Position numbers and translations under genes: made by a program. Of a stretch of DNA of 47,038 nucleotides, positions 34,101 to 43,297 are shown piece after piece (within the stretch, counting starts at the first letter, position 1; each line of letters opens with the position of its first letter). A model generated the notes under the pieces. It saw nothing but the letters and a program-made list of their open reading frames with translations. It was not told where the DNA came from and made no database searches. Source of the stretch: Mycolicibacterium sp. (GTDB lineage Bacteria > Actinomycetota > Actinomycetes > Mycobacteriales > Mycobacteriaceae); the NCBI RefSeq assembly GCF_016462545.1, contig NZ_JAEMTA010000039.1, forward strand, positions 1-47,038, read 5' to 3'.

Positions 34101-37100
34101 GTCCGTCGGGCCAGCGCCATCCTGCACTCGACGGACGGTCCTACGCCACCGCCGACGCGCGACCTCGCCGCGCTGATCGCCGCGCATCCCGCCAGCCTGG
34201 ACGGCGCCGAACTCCGCAAGGGGTTCGATGCCGTCGGCATCCAGTACGGTCCGGCGTTCTCCGGTCTGGTCGCCGCCCGAACCGCCGAGGGTGAGATCAC
34301 GACCGTGCTCGCCGAGGTGGCCCTGCCGGGGCTCATCAGGTCGCAGCAGGCGGCCTACGGGACGCACCCCGCGTTGCTCGACGCCTGCTTCCAGTCCGTC
34401 ATCGTGCACCCGGAGGTGCAGAACGCCGCGGCCGGCGCCGGCCTGCTGCTGCCGGTCGGCGTGCGTGGACTGCGCTGCCACCAACCGACCCGGAACGCGC
34501 ACTACTGCCTCACCACGGTGACGTCGTCGCGGCCCGGCGAATGCGAGGCGGACCTCGAGATCATGGATCAGGCCGGAAACGTGCTGTTGACCGTCGAGGG
34601 CTTGCGGCTCGCGGCGGGCGGCACGGAGAGCGACCGTGCCGACCGGACGCTGAACGAGCGACTGCTGACCATCGAATGGGAGCAGCGCGAGCTCTCCGAC
34701 GACGGGCACGGCGACCCGACGTCCTGGCTGCTTCTCGGCACGACCGAGGTGGCCGACCCGCTGACGACCGAGTTGGCAGAGGCGTTGACCGCCCACGGCG
34801 CGCCGTGCGTGACGCTGTCCTGGCCGCTCGGCGCCGAACACCCGACCGACGGTCGGGCGCTCGGCTCCCACTTCGACGAGAGCGGCCTGACCGAGAACCC
34901 CACCGGCGTCGTCGTGATCACCGGCGCTGCGGAGTCCACCCCGGGGGAGGCGGCGCTGAATCGTGGCCGGGACTACGTGGCGCACCTTGCGGGCATCGCC
35001 AGGGCGCTCGCCGAGCTGCCGGGCAATGCGCCTCGCCTGTTCGTGGTGACCAGATGCGCGGCCAGCGTCCTGAGTGGCGACGTGGCCAATCTGGAGCAGA
35101 CCGGTCTGCGTGGCTTGCTAAGGGTGATCGACTCCGAGTACCCGCACCTGAGTACCACGTCGATCGACGTGGACAGCGGCAACTGCGCGGAATCCGTTGC
35201 CCGGCAACTCATCAGCGAATCGGAGGAGGACGAGACCGCGTGGCGCAACGGTGCCTGGCACACCGCCCGCCTGCGTCCGGGCCCGTTGCGTCCGAGTGAA
35301 CGTCGAAGCGTCGAGGTCGACTACGAGCACGACGGCGTGCGACTCGAGATCCGCATGCCCGGCGACCTGCAGACCATGGAGTTCGTCGCCTTCGACCGGG
35401 TGCCACCGGGCCCCGGTCAGATCGAGGTCGCCGTCACGGCGTCCAGCGTCAACTTCGCCGATGTCCTCGTCACGTTCGGTCGCTACCCCAGCTTCGAGGG
35501 ACACCTGCCGCGGCTGGGCACGGACTTCGCCGGGGTCGTCACCGCAGTCGGGCCGGACGTGACCGAGCACCGGGTCGGAGACCGCGTCGGCGGCATGTCC
35601 CCGAACGGCTGCTGGAGCACGTTCGTCACCTGCGACGCCCGGCTCACCGCCGCCCTTCCCGACGGACTCTCCGACGGCCAGGCTGCGGCAGTGACCACCG
35701 CGCACGCCACCGCCTGGCACGGCCTGCACGATCTGGCCGGGATCACCGCGGCCGACAAGGTGCTGATCCACTCGGGGACCGGCGGCGTCGGGCAGGCGGC
35801 CATCGCAATCGCGCGGGCGGCCGGGGCCGAGATCTTCGCCACGGCAGGCAGCCCGCAGCGCCGACAACTGTTGCGCGACATGGGTATCGAGCATGTGTAC
35901 GACTCGCGCAGCACCGACTTCGCCGACGAGATCCGCAAGGATACGGACGGATACGGTGTCGACGTCGTGCTCAACTCGCTACCGGGCGCGGCGCAGTCGG
36001 CGGGACTCGAGCTGTTGTCCTTCGGTGGGCGGTTCGTGGAGATCGGCAAACGAGACATCTACGGTGACACCCGTCTGGGCCTGTTCCCGTTCCGCCGCAA
36101 CCTGACGTTCTACGCCGTCGACCTGGGGCTCATGAGCGTCACCCATCCCGACGCAGCACACGAACTGTTGAGCACGGTCTACCGGCTCACTGCGGACGGC
36201 TCGCTGCCGATGCCGCCGAGCACGCACTATCCGATCGAGGATGCGGCCGCCGCGGTCCGGCTCGTCGCGGGCGCCGGCCACACCGGCAAGGTCGTTCTCG
36301 ACGTTCCGCGCAGCGGCCACACCGTCGCCGTGCTGCCGCCGGCGCAGGCGCCGGTCTTCCGATCCGATGGCGCCTACATCGTGACGGGCGGCATCGGTGG
36401 CCTCGGACTCTTCCTCGCCGAGCAGATGGCGGCCGCGGGCTGTGGACGGATCGTGCTGAACTCCCGTTCGGCGCCCAATGTGGACGCGCAGCAGGCCATC
36501 GATCGCATCCGGGCCACCGGGGCCGACATCCAGGTCGAGTGCGGCGACGTCTCCGATCCCGCCACGGCCCAGCGGCTGGTGGCGACGGCGGTCGCATCGG
36601 GTCTCGCGGTGCGCGGCGTGCTGCACGCTGCCGCGGTGGTCGAGGACGGCACGCTCACGAATGTGACCCCCGAACTCGTCGAGCACTGTTGGACGCCGAA
36701 GGTCAACGGCGCGTGGAACATTCACCAGGCGACGGTGACGCAACCGCTGGACTGGTTCTGCTCGTTCTCGTCGGCGGCCGCGCTGGTGGGTTCGCCGGGC
36801 CAAGGCGCCTACGCCGCCGCCAACAGCTGGCTCGATGCGTTTTCGCACTGGCGCCGGGCGCAGGGTCTCCCCGCCACCGCAATCGCGTGGGGCGCGTGGG
36901 CCGAGGTGGGCCGTGCGACGGCTCTCGCCGAGGCACTTGCCGAGGAAGCGGGCGCGGCCATCATGCCCGCCGAGGGCTTCGCTGCGTTCCATGCGCTGCT
37001 GAGCTATGACCGTCCCTACTCCGGGTACGCGCCCATCTCGGGCACACCCTGGTTGACGGCCTTCGCGCAACGAAGCAAGTTCGCCGAAGGCTTCCAGGCC

Positions 37101-37412
37101 TCGGCCAAGGGACAGTCCGATACGGGTAAGTTCCGGGCTGAACTCGCGGCGCTGCCCCACGAGGAATGGCCGAGCACCATTCGGCGTCTGGTCTCCGACC
37201 AGATCAGCCTGTTGCTGCGTCGCACCATCGACCCGGACCGGCCCCTATCGGAATACGGGCTGGACTCACTGGGCAACCTCGAGCTGCGCACCCGCATCGA
37301 GACGGAAACCGGTGTGCGCATCAGCCCCACGCACATCACCACGGTCCGCGGGTTGGCCGATCACCTCTGCGAACAGCTGGAAGCCATGGAGGTTGCGTCC
37401 GCAGTCTCCTGA
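31107..37412 (+). CDS. pks: Type I reducing polyketide synthase of the TPP (phleic acid) locus
   Basis: A 2,101-residue iterative synthase with a full reducing domain set. KS has Cys178 in TMDTACSSG and EAHGTGTPVGD; AT has Ser620 in GHSLGES; DH has His926 in DHQIHGVAALP; ER has the NADPH loop HSGTGGVGQAA near 1555; KR has TGGIGGLG near 1756 and Tyr1902; ACP has Ser2054 in GLDSL. It would extend a FadD23-activated starter to the long unsaturated (phleic) chain placed on trehalose. TTG at 31107 gives MRDATATPVAVIGMACRLPG and has GGGAGAA 6 nt upstream; a GTG at 31005 has no support. papA3 and mmpL10 follow on the same strand. The assignment rests on its neighbours and the Mas/Pks2-like domain order. 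Confidence 0.93.
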   Translation: MRDATATPVAVIGMACRLPGGIDSPRLLWEALLRGEDFIGEIPAERWDADAYYDPEPGVPGRSITRWGAFLDDVGGFDCDFFGMTEREAIAIDPQHRLLLEASWDAFEHAGLDPADVAGTQTGVFIGLTHGDYELLAAASDAVEGPYGFSGTNPSFASGRVSYALGLHGPAVTMDTACSSGLMAIHQACRSLDDGESDLAVAGGVAIALEPRKSIAGSLQGMLSPTGRCHSFDVDADGFVSGEGVVVLLLKRLPDAQRDGDRILAVVRGTAANQDGSTVNIATPSEPAQIAVYRAALAAADVDPATVGFVEAHGTGTPVGDPIEYASLAAVYGTGGPTVLGSVKTNFGHMQSTSGPLGMMKAILALQHGVVPQNLHFNQLPAEMAAIDTGLFVPQDVTQWPHAGDRPRRAAVSSYGMSGTNVHAVLEQAPSPVAESSTPAVDEPELRLFPLSSTSAEQLRVTAGRLADWVDGQQDLSLSDLGYTLSRRRAHRPVRTAVIAADAAGLSAALRDVADTDLPIEPAVGKDDRGPVWVFSGQGSQWPRMGAALLASEPVFAATIASMEPVIAKESGFSVTEAISAPQTVTGIDRVQPTLFAMQVALAETMKSYGIRPGAVIGHSLGESAAAVVAGALSLEDGLRVICRRSRLMGRVAGTGAMASVELPAQQVLSELSIRGITDVVISVVASPTSTVVGGATASIRDLVANWEQKDVLAREVAVDVASHSPQVDPILDELIDALADLEPRTPEIPYYSATLWDPRDRPSFTADYWADNLRFTVRFGAAVQAALNDGFRVFAELAPHPLLTHAVQQNANSLDMPIAALAAMRREQELPTGLRSFVGDVYAAGAEVDFATLYPQGRLVDAPLPTWTHRELMLSRESQDHQPRGTSVQAVHPLLGSHVHLFEEPERHVWQGEVGTAVHPWLDDHQIHGVAALPGAAYCEMALAAAFITLGEGAEVRDVRFEQTLLLDGDTSVSSAASVAAPGVLDFAVDTHRDGERVRRASAILHSTDGPTPPPTRDLAALIAAHPASLDGAELRKGFDAVGIQYGPAFSGLVAARTAEGEITTVLAEVALPGLIRSQQAAYGTHPALLDACFQSVIVHPEVQNAAAGAGLLLPVGVRGLRCHQPTRNAHYCLTTVTSSRPGECEADLEIMDQAGNVLLTVEGLRLAAGGTESDRADRTLNERLLTIEWEQRELSDDGHGDPTSWLLLGTTEVADPLTTELAEALTAHGAPCVTLSWPLGAEHPTDGRALGSHFDESGLTENPTGVVVITGAAESTPGEAALNRGRDYVAHLAGIARALAELPGNAPRLFVVTRCAASVLSGDVANLEQTGLRGLLRVIDSEYPHLSTTSIDVDSGNCAESVARQLISESEEDETAWRNGAWHTARLRPGPLRPSERRSVEVDYEHDGVRLEIRMPGDLQTMEFVAFDRVPPGPGQIEVAVTASSVNFADVLVTFGRYPSFEGHLPRLGTDFAGVVTAVGPDVTEHRVGDRVGGMSPNGCWSTFVTCDARLTAALPDGLSDGQAAAVTTAHATAWHGLHDLAGITAADKVLIHSGTGGVGQAAIAIARAAGAEIFATAGSPQRRQLLRDMGIEHVYDSRSTDFADEIRKDTDGYGVDVVLNSLPGAAQSAGLELLSFGGRFVEIGKRDIYGDTRLGLFPFRRNLTFYAVDLGLMSVTHPDAAHELLSTVYRLTADGSLPMPPSTHYPIEDAAAAVRLVAGAGHTGKVVLDVPRSGHTVAVLPPAQAPVFRSDGAYIVTGGIGGLGLFLAEQMAAAGCGRIVLNSRSAPNVDAQQAIDRIRATGADIQVECGDVSDPATAQRLVATAVASGLAVRGVLHAAAVVEDGTLTNVTPELVEHCWTPKVNGAWNIHQATVTQPLDWFCSFSSAAALVGSPGQGAYAAANSWLDAFSHWRRAQGLPATAIAWGAWAEVGRATALAEALAEEAGAAIMPAEGFAAFHALLSYDRPYSGYAPISGTPWLTAFAQRSKFAEGFQASAKGQSDTGKFRAELAALPHEEWPSTIRRLVSDQISLLLRRTIDPDRPLSEYGLDSLGNLELRTRIETETGVRISPTHITTVRGLADHLCEQLEAMEVASAVS

Positions 37413-37451
37413 TGGCACATTGCCGAGGGATTTCAAACGAGGAGTGTCAAG

Positions 37452-38873
37452 GTGCGCGTTGGGCCGTTGGTAGTGGGAACGCTGGACGATTGGAAACCGA
37501 GTACCGGGTCGACCGTCACGTGGGAACCGTCGGCCGCCTCGCTCGAGAAGGCCGCTCAGGCTCCGGTGAGCAACGTGCCGGTCAGCTACATGCAGGCGCA
37601 GCACATCCGGGGCTTCTACGATCAGCGCGCTCTGGGCCTCGACTACTCGCGGCTGATGGTCGTCAGCTGCGATGCGCCCGGTCGGTGCGACGTGCGCGCG
37701 ATGAGCTACGTGATCAACGCGCATCTGCGACGGCATGACACGTTCCGAAGTTGGTTCTCCTACTCCGGTGACGGACCGATCATCCGCCGGACGATGCAGG
37801 ATGCGGCCGACATCGAATTCGTCCCGGTCCGGCACGGCGAGTTGACGCTGGAGCAGGCCCGCGAACTCGTGGTGAGCACACCCGATCCGCTGCAATGGGA
37901 TTGCTTCCGGTTCGGCATCATTCAGGGCGAGGACCACTTCACCTTCTACGTCAGCATCGACCACGTCCACGTGGACGCGGCGATCGTCGGCGGCACTCTC
38001 ACCGAGTTCTACCTGATGTACGCCGCGCTGGTGGGCGGCAATCCGCCGATACCGTTGCCGCCGGCAGGCAGCTACGACGACTTCTGTGTCCGTCAGGAAC
38101 TGCAGATGTCCCTGCTCACCGCAGACTCACCCGAGGTGGGCGCCTGGTTGCAGTTCACCGAGGACAACAATGGCAGCTTCCCCGAATTCCCACTGCCCCT
38201 TGGCGATCCGCTGATTCCCAATGAAGCTGACATCGTCACGATGAGCATGCTCGACGAACAGCAGACCGCCCGGTTCGAGTCGGCCTGCACGGCGGCCGGG
38301 GCCCGCTTCGTCGGTGGCGTGATGGCTTGCTTCGGCATGGCCGAATACGAGCTCACCGGTGCCGAGACGTACTACGGATTGACCCCGATCGATACCCGCC
38401 GCACCGAGACTGACGTCATGACCCAGGGGTGGTTCACCGGTCTGATCCCGGTGACCGTTCCGGTCGCCGGATCCTCGTTCGGTGATGCCGCGCGAGCTGC
38501 GCAGGTCTCGTTCGACACGGGAATGAGCTCGAACATGGCGGAGGTGTCCTACGACCGCCTCCGGGAACTGGCGCCCACCCTGCGCAAGGCCCAGCACAAC
38601 TTTCCCGTCGTCAACTTCCTCGACGCGGGTACTGCACCGCTGTCGGCGCTGCTCACCGCGAACCTCGACGATCTGAACATCGGGATCTACAGCGACAACA
38701 GGTACAGCTATCAGCTGTGCATCTACGCGCTCCGGGTCGAGAAGGAGACCGCAGTCGCGGTGATGTTCCCCGACAACCCGGTCGCCCAGGAGTCGGTCGC
38801 CAAATATCTCGCCACGCTCAAGACGGTGTTCGAGCGGGTAGCCGAGGGCGGGCACCGGCGAAATGTCGCGTGA
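37452..38873 (+). CDS. papA3: Polyketide-associated acyltransferase PapA3
   Basis: A 473-residue acyltransferase of the condensation-domain superfamily that moves acyl chains from the synthase or CoA onto trehalose. The catalytic motif HxxxD is His171-Val-His-Val-Asp175 in SIDHVHVDAAIVGG, with Ala in place of the usual final Gly. Conserved second-half segments such as YYGLTPIDTRR are present. The GTG start at 37452 has GAGGAG 7 nt upstream and begins RVGPLVVGTLDDWKPSTGS, a PapA-like N terminus. It lies 39 bp after pks and 57 bp before mmpL10. PapA3 makes the diacyltrehalose precursor of TPP in rapidly growing mycobacteria; that role is transferred from locus context. Confidence 0.93.
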   Translation: MRVGPLVVGTLDDWKPSTGSTVTWEPSAASLEKAAQAPVSNVPVSYMQAQHIRGFYDQRALGLDYSRLMVVSCDAPGRCDVRAMSYVINAHLRRHDTFRSWFSYSGDGPIIRRTMQDAADIEFVPVRHGELTLEQARELVVSTPDPLQWDCFRFGIIQGEDHFTFYVSIDHVHVDAAIVGGTLTEFYLMYAALVGGNPPIPLPPAGSYDDFCVRQELQMSLLTADSPEVGAWLQFTEDNNGSFPEFPLPLGDPLIPNEADIVTMSMLDEQQTARFESACTAAGARFVGGVMACFGMAEYELTGAETYYGLTPIDTRRTETDVMTQGWFTGLIPVTVPVAGSSFGDAARAAQVSFDTGMSSNMAEVSYDRLRELAPTLRKAQHNFPVVNFLDAGTAPLSALLTANLDDLNIGIYSDNRYSYQLCIYALRVEKETAVAVMFPDNPVAQESVAKYLATLKTVFERVAEGGHRRNVA

Positions 38874-38917
38874 TTCACGCCGTCTGCGGAACGACCGCTT
38901 CGCCGCACCGGCGCAAC

Positions 38918-38923
38918 AGGAGG
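38918..38923 (+). promoter_or_regulatory. Ribosome binding site of mmpL10, pointing to an ATC start
   Basis: AGGAGG with 7 nt to ATC at 38931. No ATG, GTG or TTG lies within range in the mmpL10 frame; the next start, GTG at 38976, is 52 nt away. Confidence 0.75.
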
Positions 38924-38930
38924 TAGACGC

Positions 38931-41900
38931 ATCTTCGAACGCCTAGGTCAAGTCGTCGTCCGATGGCCGTGGATCGTGATCGGATGCTGGGCGGTCATCG
39001 CCTTGGCGTTGCCTCTCGCGGTCCCGTCGATGACGGAGATGTCGGAGCGCAATCCGGTCGCCATCCTTCCCGCCGATGCACCGTCGACGGTCACGGCGAT
39101 GGAGATGACGAAGACCTTCAAGGAGGCCGGCTCGGAGAACATCCTCGTCGTCCTGCTGACCGACGACAACGGTCTGGGGCCTGCCGACGAGAAGGTGTAC
39201 GGCACCCTGGTCGATCGCCTGCGCCAGGACAATGCGGACGTCGCGATGTTGCAGGACTTCGTCAGCACCCCGGAGCTGCGCGAGGTGCTGGTGAGCAAGG
39301 ACTCCAAGGCGTGGATCCTGCCGGTCGGCCTGGTGGGCGAGTTGGGTACGCCCGAGTCCTACAACGCCTACACCCGGGTCTCCGACATCGTCGATCGCAC
39401 GGTCGAGGGGACCTCGCTCAAGGCCAACCTGACGGGTCCGGCCGCTACCGTCGCCGACCTGACGGTCGCCGGCGCGACCGACCGCCTTCCGATCGAGCTG
39501 GCGATCGCAATCTTGCTGCTGATCATCCTGGCGATCATCTACCGCAATCCGGTCACCATGATGTTGCCGCTGATCACGATCGGCGCCTCCCTCGTGACCG
39601 CACAGGGAGTGGTGGCGGCGGTCTCACTAGTCACCGGGATGGCGATCTCGAACCAGACCATCGTGTTCCTCAGCGCGATGATCGCCGGCGCCGGAACGGA
39701 TTACGCCGTCTTCCTGATAAGTCGCTACCACGACTACGTGCGCCAGGGCTCCGGGTCGGTGGAGGACTCGGATATCGCAGTGCAGCGGGGGATGGTCTCC
39801 ATCGGCAAGGTGATCGCCGCGTCCGCGGCCACGGTCGGAGTCACCTTCCTCGGTATGGGGTTCGCCAAGCTCGGGGTCTTCTCGACGGTCGGGGTCGCCC
39901 TCGCGGTCGGCATCGGCGTGGCCTTCCTGGCCGCGGTCACCCTGCTGCCTGCGGTCCTGGTCCTGGCGGGGCGGCGTGGTTGGGTGGCGCCGCGCCGCGA
40001 TCTCACGACCCGGTTCTGGCGACGGTCGGGGGTGCGTATCGTGCGCCGGCCGGCGCAGCACCTGGTGGCCAGCCTCGTGGTGCTGATCGCGTTGGCCAGC
40101 TGCGCGGGCCTGGTCAAGTTCAACTACGACGACCGCAAGCAGTTGGGCCCTGAGACCGAGAGCAACGTGGGATACGCCGCGCTGGAGAAACACTTCCCGG
40201 TCAACCAGACCATTCCCGAGTATCTGTTCATCACCTCCCCGCAGGACCTGCGCACGCCGCGGGCGCTGGCTGACCTGGAGCAGATGGCGCAGCGCGTGAG
40301 CCAGCTTCCCGGGGTCGCCATGGTGCGCGGCGTGACGCGGCCGACGGGGGAGTCACTCGAGCAGGCCAGGACCAGCTATCAGGCCGGCGAAGTCGGCAAC
40401 CAGCTCGGTGGCGCGTCCAACCTGATCAACGGGAGCACCGGTGATCTCAACCGGCTGCGCTCCGGTGCCGGTCAGATGGCTGACGGCCTGTTCAGCGCAC
40501 GCAGCCAGATCAATCAGTACGTCGGGAGCATCGGCAGCCTCATCGACGGGCTCGCGACCATCCAGGGCCAACTGGGCGGCGGTGACCTCACCCTGGGTCA
40601 GCTGACCGGATCCGACAAACTGGTCAAGAGCATGCGCTCGCTCGGCGAACTGAGCGACAGGGTCTTCGGGAATCTGTCCGCAGACTGGGGCTGGATCGAC
40701 CCGGTGGTCGCCTCCCTGGACGCCAGCCCGGTGTGCAACGCCAACGTGGCCTGCATTACCGCGCGCGGAGAGTTCTATCGACTGCAGGCCGCCCGTGACG
40801 ATGGCACCCTCGACAAGATCGTCGGTCTGTCGAAGCAATTGAAGGACACCGGCGCGCTCGACAAGCTCTCCTCGACCGTCGAGGGCCTCGGCCAGCAGCT
40901 GCAGGCGGTGACCAACTCCCTGGACAAGCTGGGGCTGAGCAATCCCCGCCGAGCCAGGACGCAACTCGTCACCGTGCAGAACCAGGCCAACACCCTGGCG
41001 AACTCCAGCCGCCAGATCGCGGACGGCGTGGCCCTTCTCGTCGACCAGACCAAGAAGATGGGCATTGGCCTCGACCAGGCGTCCAGCTTCCTGATGGCGA
41101 TGGGTCAGAACGCGTCGGATCCGTCGATGTCGGGATTCAACGTTCCCCCCGGAGCACTGGAGACCGACGACTTCAAGAAACTCGCCCAACTCTTCGTCTC
41201 GCCGGACGGGCACGCCGTGCGGTTCTTGGTCCAGACCGACCTCAACCCGTTCGGCAGCGAGGCGATGGACCAGGTCAAGACGATCCTGGACACCGCGAAG
41301 GGCGCCCAACCGAACACGACGCTCTCCGACGCCTCGATCTCGATGTCCGGCTATCCGGTCACCCTGCGGGACACCCGGGACTACTACAACCGCGACATCC
41401 GGCTCATCGTCACCGTCACCATCATCGTGGTGCTGCTGATCCTGATGACGCTGCTGCGAGCGGTCGTGGGCCCGCTGTACCTGGTGGGGTCGGTCATCCT
41501 GTCGTACCTGTCGGCGCTGGGCATCGGCGTGCTGTTCTTCCAGGTGATCCTCGGGCAGCAATTGCATTGGAGCGTGCCAGGATTGGCGTTCGTGGTGCTG
41601 GTGGCGGTGGGCGCCGACTACAACATGTTGTTGGCGTCCCGGCTGCGTGAGGAGGCGGCGGGCGGCATGCGCTCCGGGGTCATCCGCACGGTGCGCTCCA
41701 CCGGCGGCGTGATCACCGCGGCCGGGCTGATCTTCGCTGCATCGATGTTCGGGCTGCTGTTCTCGAGCATCGGCGTCGTCGTCCAGGGCGGTTTCGTGAT
41801 CGGGGTGGGCATCCTGGTCGACACGTTCCTGGTGCGCACCATCACCGTGCCCGCCATCGCCGCGCTGCTCGGACGGGCGACGTGGTGGCCGTCGCGTCCG

Positions 41901-41963
41901 TGGGAGCAGAAGCGCTCGACCGAAGAACCCCGGGAGCCCGAGACGGTCTTCGACAAGGTCTGA
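38931..41963 (+). CDS. mmpL10: MmpL10 lipid transporter (RND/MMPL family), probable ATC start
   Basis: A 1,010-residue RND-family transporter that exports the trehalose-lipid intermediate across the plasma membrane. The layout is the MmpL one: one N-terminal helix (about 13-32), a first porter domain, helices 2-6 (LAIAILLLIILAIIYRNPVT and onward, with GAGTDYAVFLISRYHD), a long second extracytoplasmic region with Ser/Gln/Leu-rich helices, and a second helix block with VAVGADYNMLLASRLREE. Asp/Tyr pairs of the proton relay are visible in both blocks. The N terminus FERLGQVVVRWPWIVIGCW is typical of MmpL proteins but lies before the first GTG; it starts with ATC at 38931, 7 nt after AGGAGG. Third gene of the pks-papA3-mmpL10 operon. 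Confidence 0.93.
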   Translation: MFERLGQVVVRWPWIVIGCWAVIALALPLAVPSMTEMSERNPVAILPADAPSTVTAMEMTKTFKEAGSENILVVLLTDDNGLGPADEKVYGTLVDRLRQDNADVAMLQDFVSTPELREVLVSKDSKAWILPVGLVGELGTPESYNAYTRVSDIVDRTVEGTSLKANLTGPAATVADLTVAGATDRLPIELAIAILLLIILAIIYRNPVTMMLPLITIGASLVTAQGVVAAVSLVTGMAISNQTIVFLSAMIAGAGTDYAVFLISRYHDYVRQGSGSVEDSDIAVQRGMVSIGKVIAASAATVGVTFLGMGFAKLGVFSTVGVALAVGIGVAFLAAVTLLPAVLVLAGRRGWVAPRRDLTTRFWRRSGVRIVRRPAQHLVASLVVLIALASCAGLVKFNYDDRKQLGPETESNVGYAALEKHFPVNQTIPEYLFITSPQDLRTPRALADLEQMAQRVSQLPGVAMVRGVTRPTGESLEQARTSYQAGEVGNQLGGASNLINGSTGDLNRLRSGAGQMADGLFSARSQINQYVGSIGSLIDGLATIQGQLGGGDLTLGQLTGSDKLVKSMRSLGELSDRVFGNLSADWGWIDPVVASLDASPVCNANVACITARGEFYRLQAARDDGTLDKIVGLSKQLKDTGALDKLSSTVEGLGQQLQAVTNSLDKLGLSNPRRARTQLVTVQNQANTLANSSRQIADGVALLVDQTKKMGIGLDQASSFLMAMGQNASDPSMSGFNVPPGALETDDFKKLAQLFVSPDGHAVRFLVQTDLNPFGSEAMDQVKTILDTAKGAQPNTTLSDASISMSGYPVTLRDTRDYYNRDIRLIVTVTIIVVLLILMTLLRAVVGPLYLVGSVILSYLSALGIGVLFFQVILGQQLHWSVPGLAFVVLVAVGADYNMLLASRLREEAAGGMRSGVIRTVRSTGGVITAAGLIFAASMFGLLFSSIGVVVQGGFVIGVGILVDTFLVRTITVPAIAALLGRATWWPSRPWEQKRSTEEPREPETVFDKV

Positions 41964-41977
41964 CCCACACCCCCCGG

Positions 41978-42034
41978 CGAGTGTGGACTCGTGTCACGCG
42001 ATTCTAGACAGGGCGTTGCAGAAGTCCACACTCG
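41978..42034. terminator. Long inverted repeat between convergent mmpL10 and PE genes
   Basis: CGAGTGTGGACT (41978-41989) is exactly inverted at 42023-42034, with a 33-nt loop. It fills the 83-bp gap between two converging operons and may end transcription from both sides. It could also be a dispersed palindromic element; no second copy was seen here. Confidence 0.5.
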
Positions 42035-42046
42035 GCGCAGCGGTCG

Positions 42047-43168
42047 TCAGGGCAGCGGCGGAAGGAAACCGCGAACCTGTGCGAATACGTCCTCGATGCC
42101 TCCGCGGGTGCCGCCGTCGACCAGGGCCAGCGGGTTCATGCCGTTGACGGGGTCCACTCCGGTGGGCCTGGTCGCGGGATCGTCGTTGTACGAGTACCCG
42201 GCGTCCACCATCGGCTGCAGCACGCTGTCGATCTGGTTGACGAAGCCGTCGGACATGCCCAGGTAGCGCAGCCCCACCGTCAACGGGAGGTGGTCGACCG
42301 GGATCATGTAGGTCGTCGTCGTGGCGCCCTTGGCGTTGGTGAAGGTCCGCCTGTTCTGCGCGGGCACGTCCTCCGGGGTGGTGAACGCCGACGGGGTGTG
42401 GCCGATCGCAGCCCCGAACGTCGCGTTGGCGACGGCGACGAGATTCGTCGGCCGGTCGGGGAAGTCGGCCAGCCCGTCGTACGCGGCGAAGACCTTGTTC
42501 GTGTCGTACTGCGTCTGGTCGTCGACCTCTTTGGGCATCGTGTAGTCGATGATCGGGATGTAGCTACCGGGCGGGAACAACCCGCGCAGGAAGCTCTTCC
42601 CGAAGCCGGTGTGTCCGGTCGGGTCGCCGAAGCTGGTGAACTGGAGCTTGTCTGGCGGCGGTGCCTTGGGATCGTTCACCAAGCGGGCTTGCACGCTGTC
42701 GATCCCCAGGTTTCCCTGGGACAGGCCGACGGCGGCCGCGGGCGCGTTGCCGCTCTTGATGGCCTTGGTGAGGTTGTTCGTGGCGTCCTCGGCCGCCACG
42801 CCGATGGTCACCTTGTCCGGTGGGTTGCCCGCCGGAAGGAACATCGACGGCACCCAGCTGAACGGAGCGCCCGCCGGATAGTCGATGACGTCGTGCGCGG
42901 CCGTCGGGTAGTAGCCCGTGCCGGCCCGCATCGTGTAGTCACGCCACGGAATGCCCGGCGCGCGCGCCCCGCCCAACGCGTAGACCACCTGCGCGTCCGA
43001 GCCGACGCCGATCGGAGAAGGGTTGGGATTGGGCGGGAACGCCGGATCGGCGAGTGAGACGCCGGTACCGAATCCGCCTGCGGTGCCCACGACACCGATG
43101 GCCAGCGCTCCTGCGAGTAGTCGCCTCAAAAGTCTTCTTCCTCGATAGCCCCGACGCGTTGCCGCCAT
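42047..43168 (-). CDS. Secreted PE-family serine acyltransferase of the TPP locus
   Basis: A 373-residue exported alpha/beta-hydrolase (PE-PPE domain type). The N terminus is basic and then hydrophobic (LLRRLLAGALAIGVVGTAGG) with a cleavage-like site near SLADP at residue 41, a signal peptide. The nucleophile is Ser150 in AAVGLSQGN, a G-x-S-x-G elbow; PIIDYTMPKE and PVDHLPLTVGL hold candidate acid and His residues (PVDHLP). There is no true PE motif at the N terminus. In M. smegmatis and M. abscessus the equivalent PE protein transfers acyl chains outside the membrane to complete TPP. It lies 129 bp after the gap-like gene on the same strand. Confidence 0.9.
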   Translation of the reverse strand: MAATRRGYRGRRLLRRLLAGALAIGVVGTAGGFGTGVSLADPAFPPNPNPSPIGVGSDAQVVYALGGARAPGIPWRDYTMRAGTGYYPTAAHDVIDYPAGAPFSWVPSMFLPAGNPPDKVTIGVAAEDATNNLTKAIKSGNAPAAAVGLSQGNLGIDSVQARLVNDPKAPPPDKLQFTSFGDPTGHTGFGKSFLRGLFPPGSYIPIIDYTMPKEVDDQTQYDTNKVFAAYDGLADFPDRPTNLVAVANATFGAAIGHTPSAFTTPEDVPAQNRRTFTNAKGATTTTYMIPVDHLPLTVGLRYLGMSDGFVNQIDSVLQPMVDAGYSYNDDPATRPTGVDPVNGMNPLALVDGGTRGGIEDVFAQVRGFLPPLP

Positions 43169-43297
43169 CGTATGTGGCTCAGCGTGCGAAAACCGCGATC
43201 AACGACCGGATTTCGGCTTCCACGTTACTGCAGCCCGACAGTCGATGCACGGCTGGTAATTGACGTTCCCTCGACTGTGGACAACCTGGTGCGCGCG

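Noticed and set aside
31404..34985. Very long minus-strand open frames (519 and 630 codons) inside pks
   Set aside because: They are antisense to a clear multidomain synthase, have low-complexity Arg/Gly/Val/His-rich translations without domains, and follow from high GC at third positions.
43230..43277. CAGTCGA/TCGACTG inverted repeat between the gap-like and PE genes
   Set aside because: Only 7 bp with a 34-nt loop; expected by chance in GC-rich DNA.
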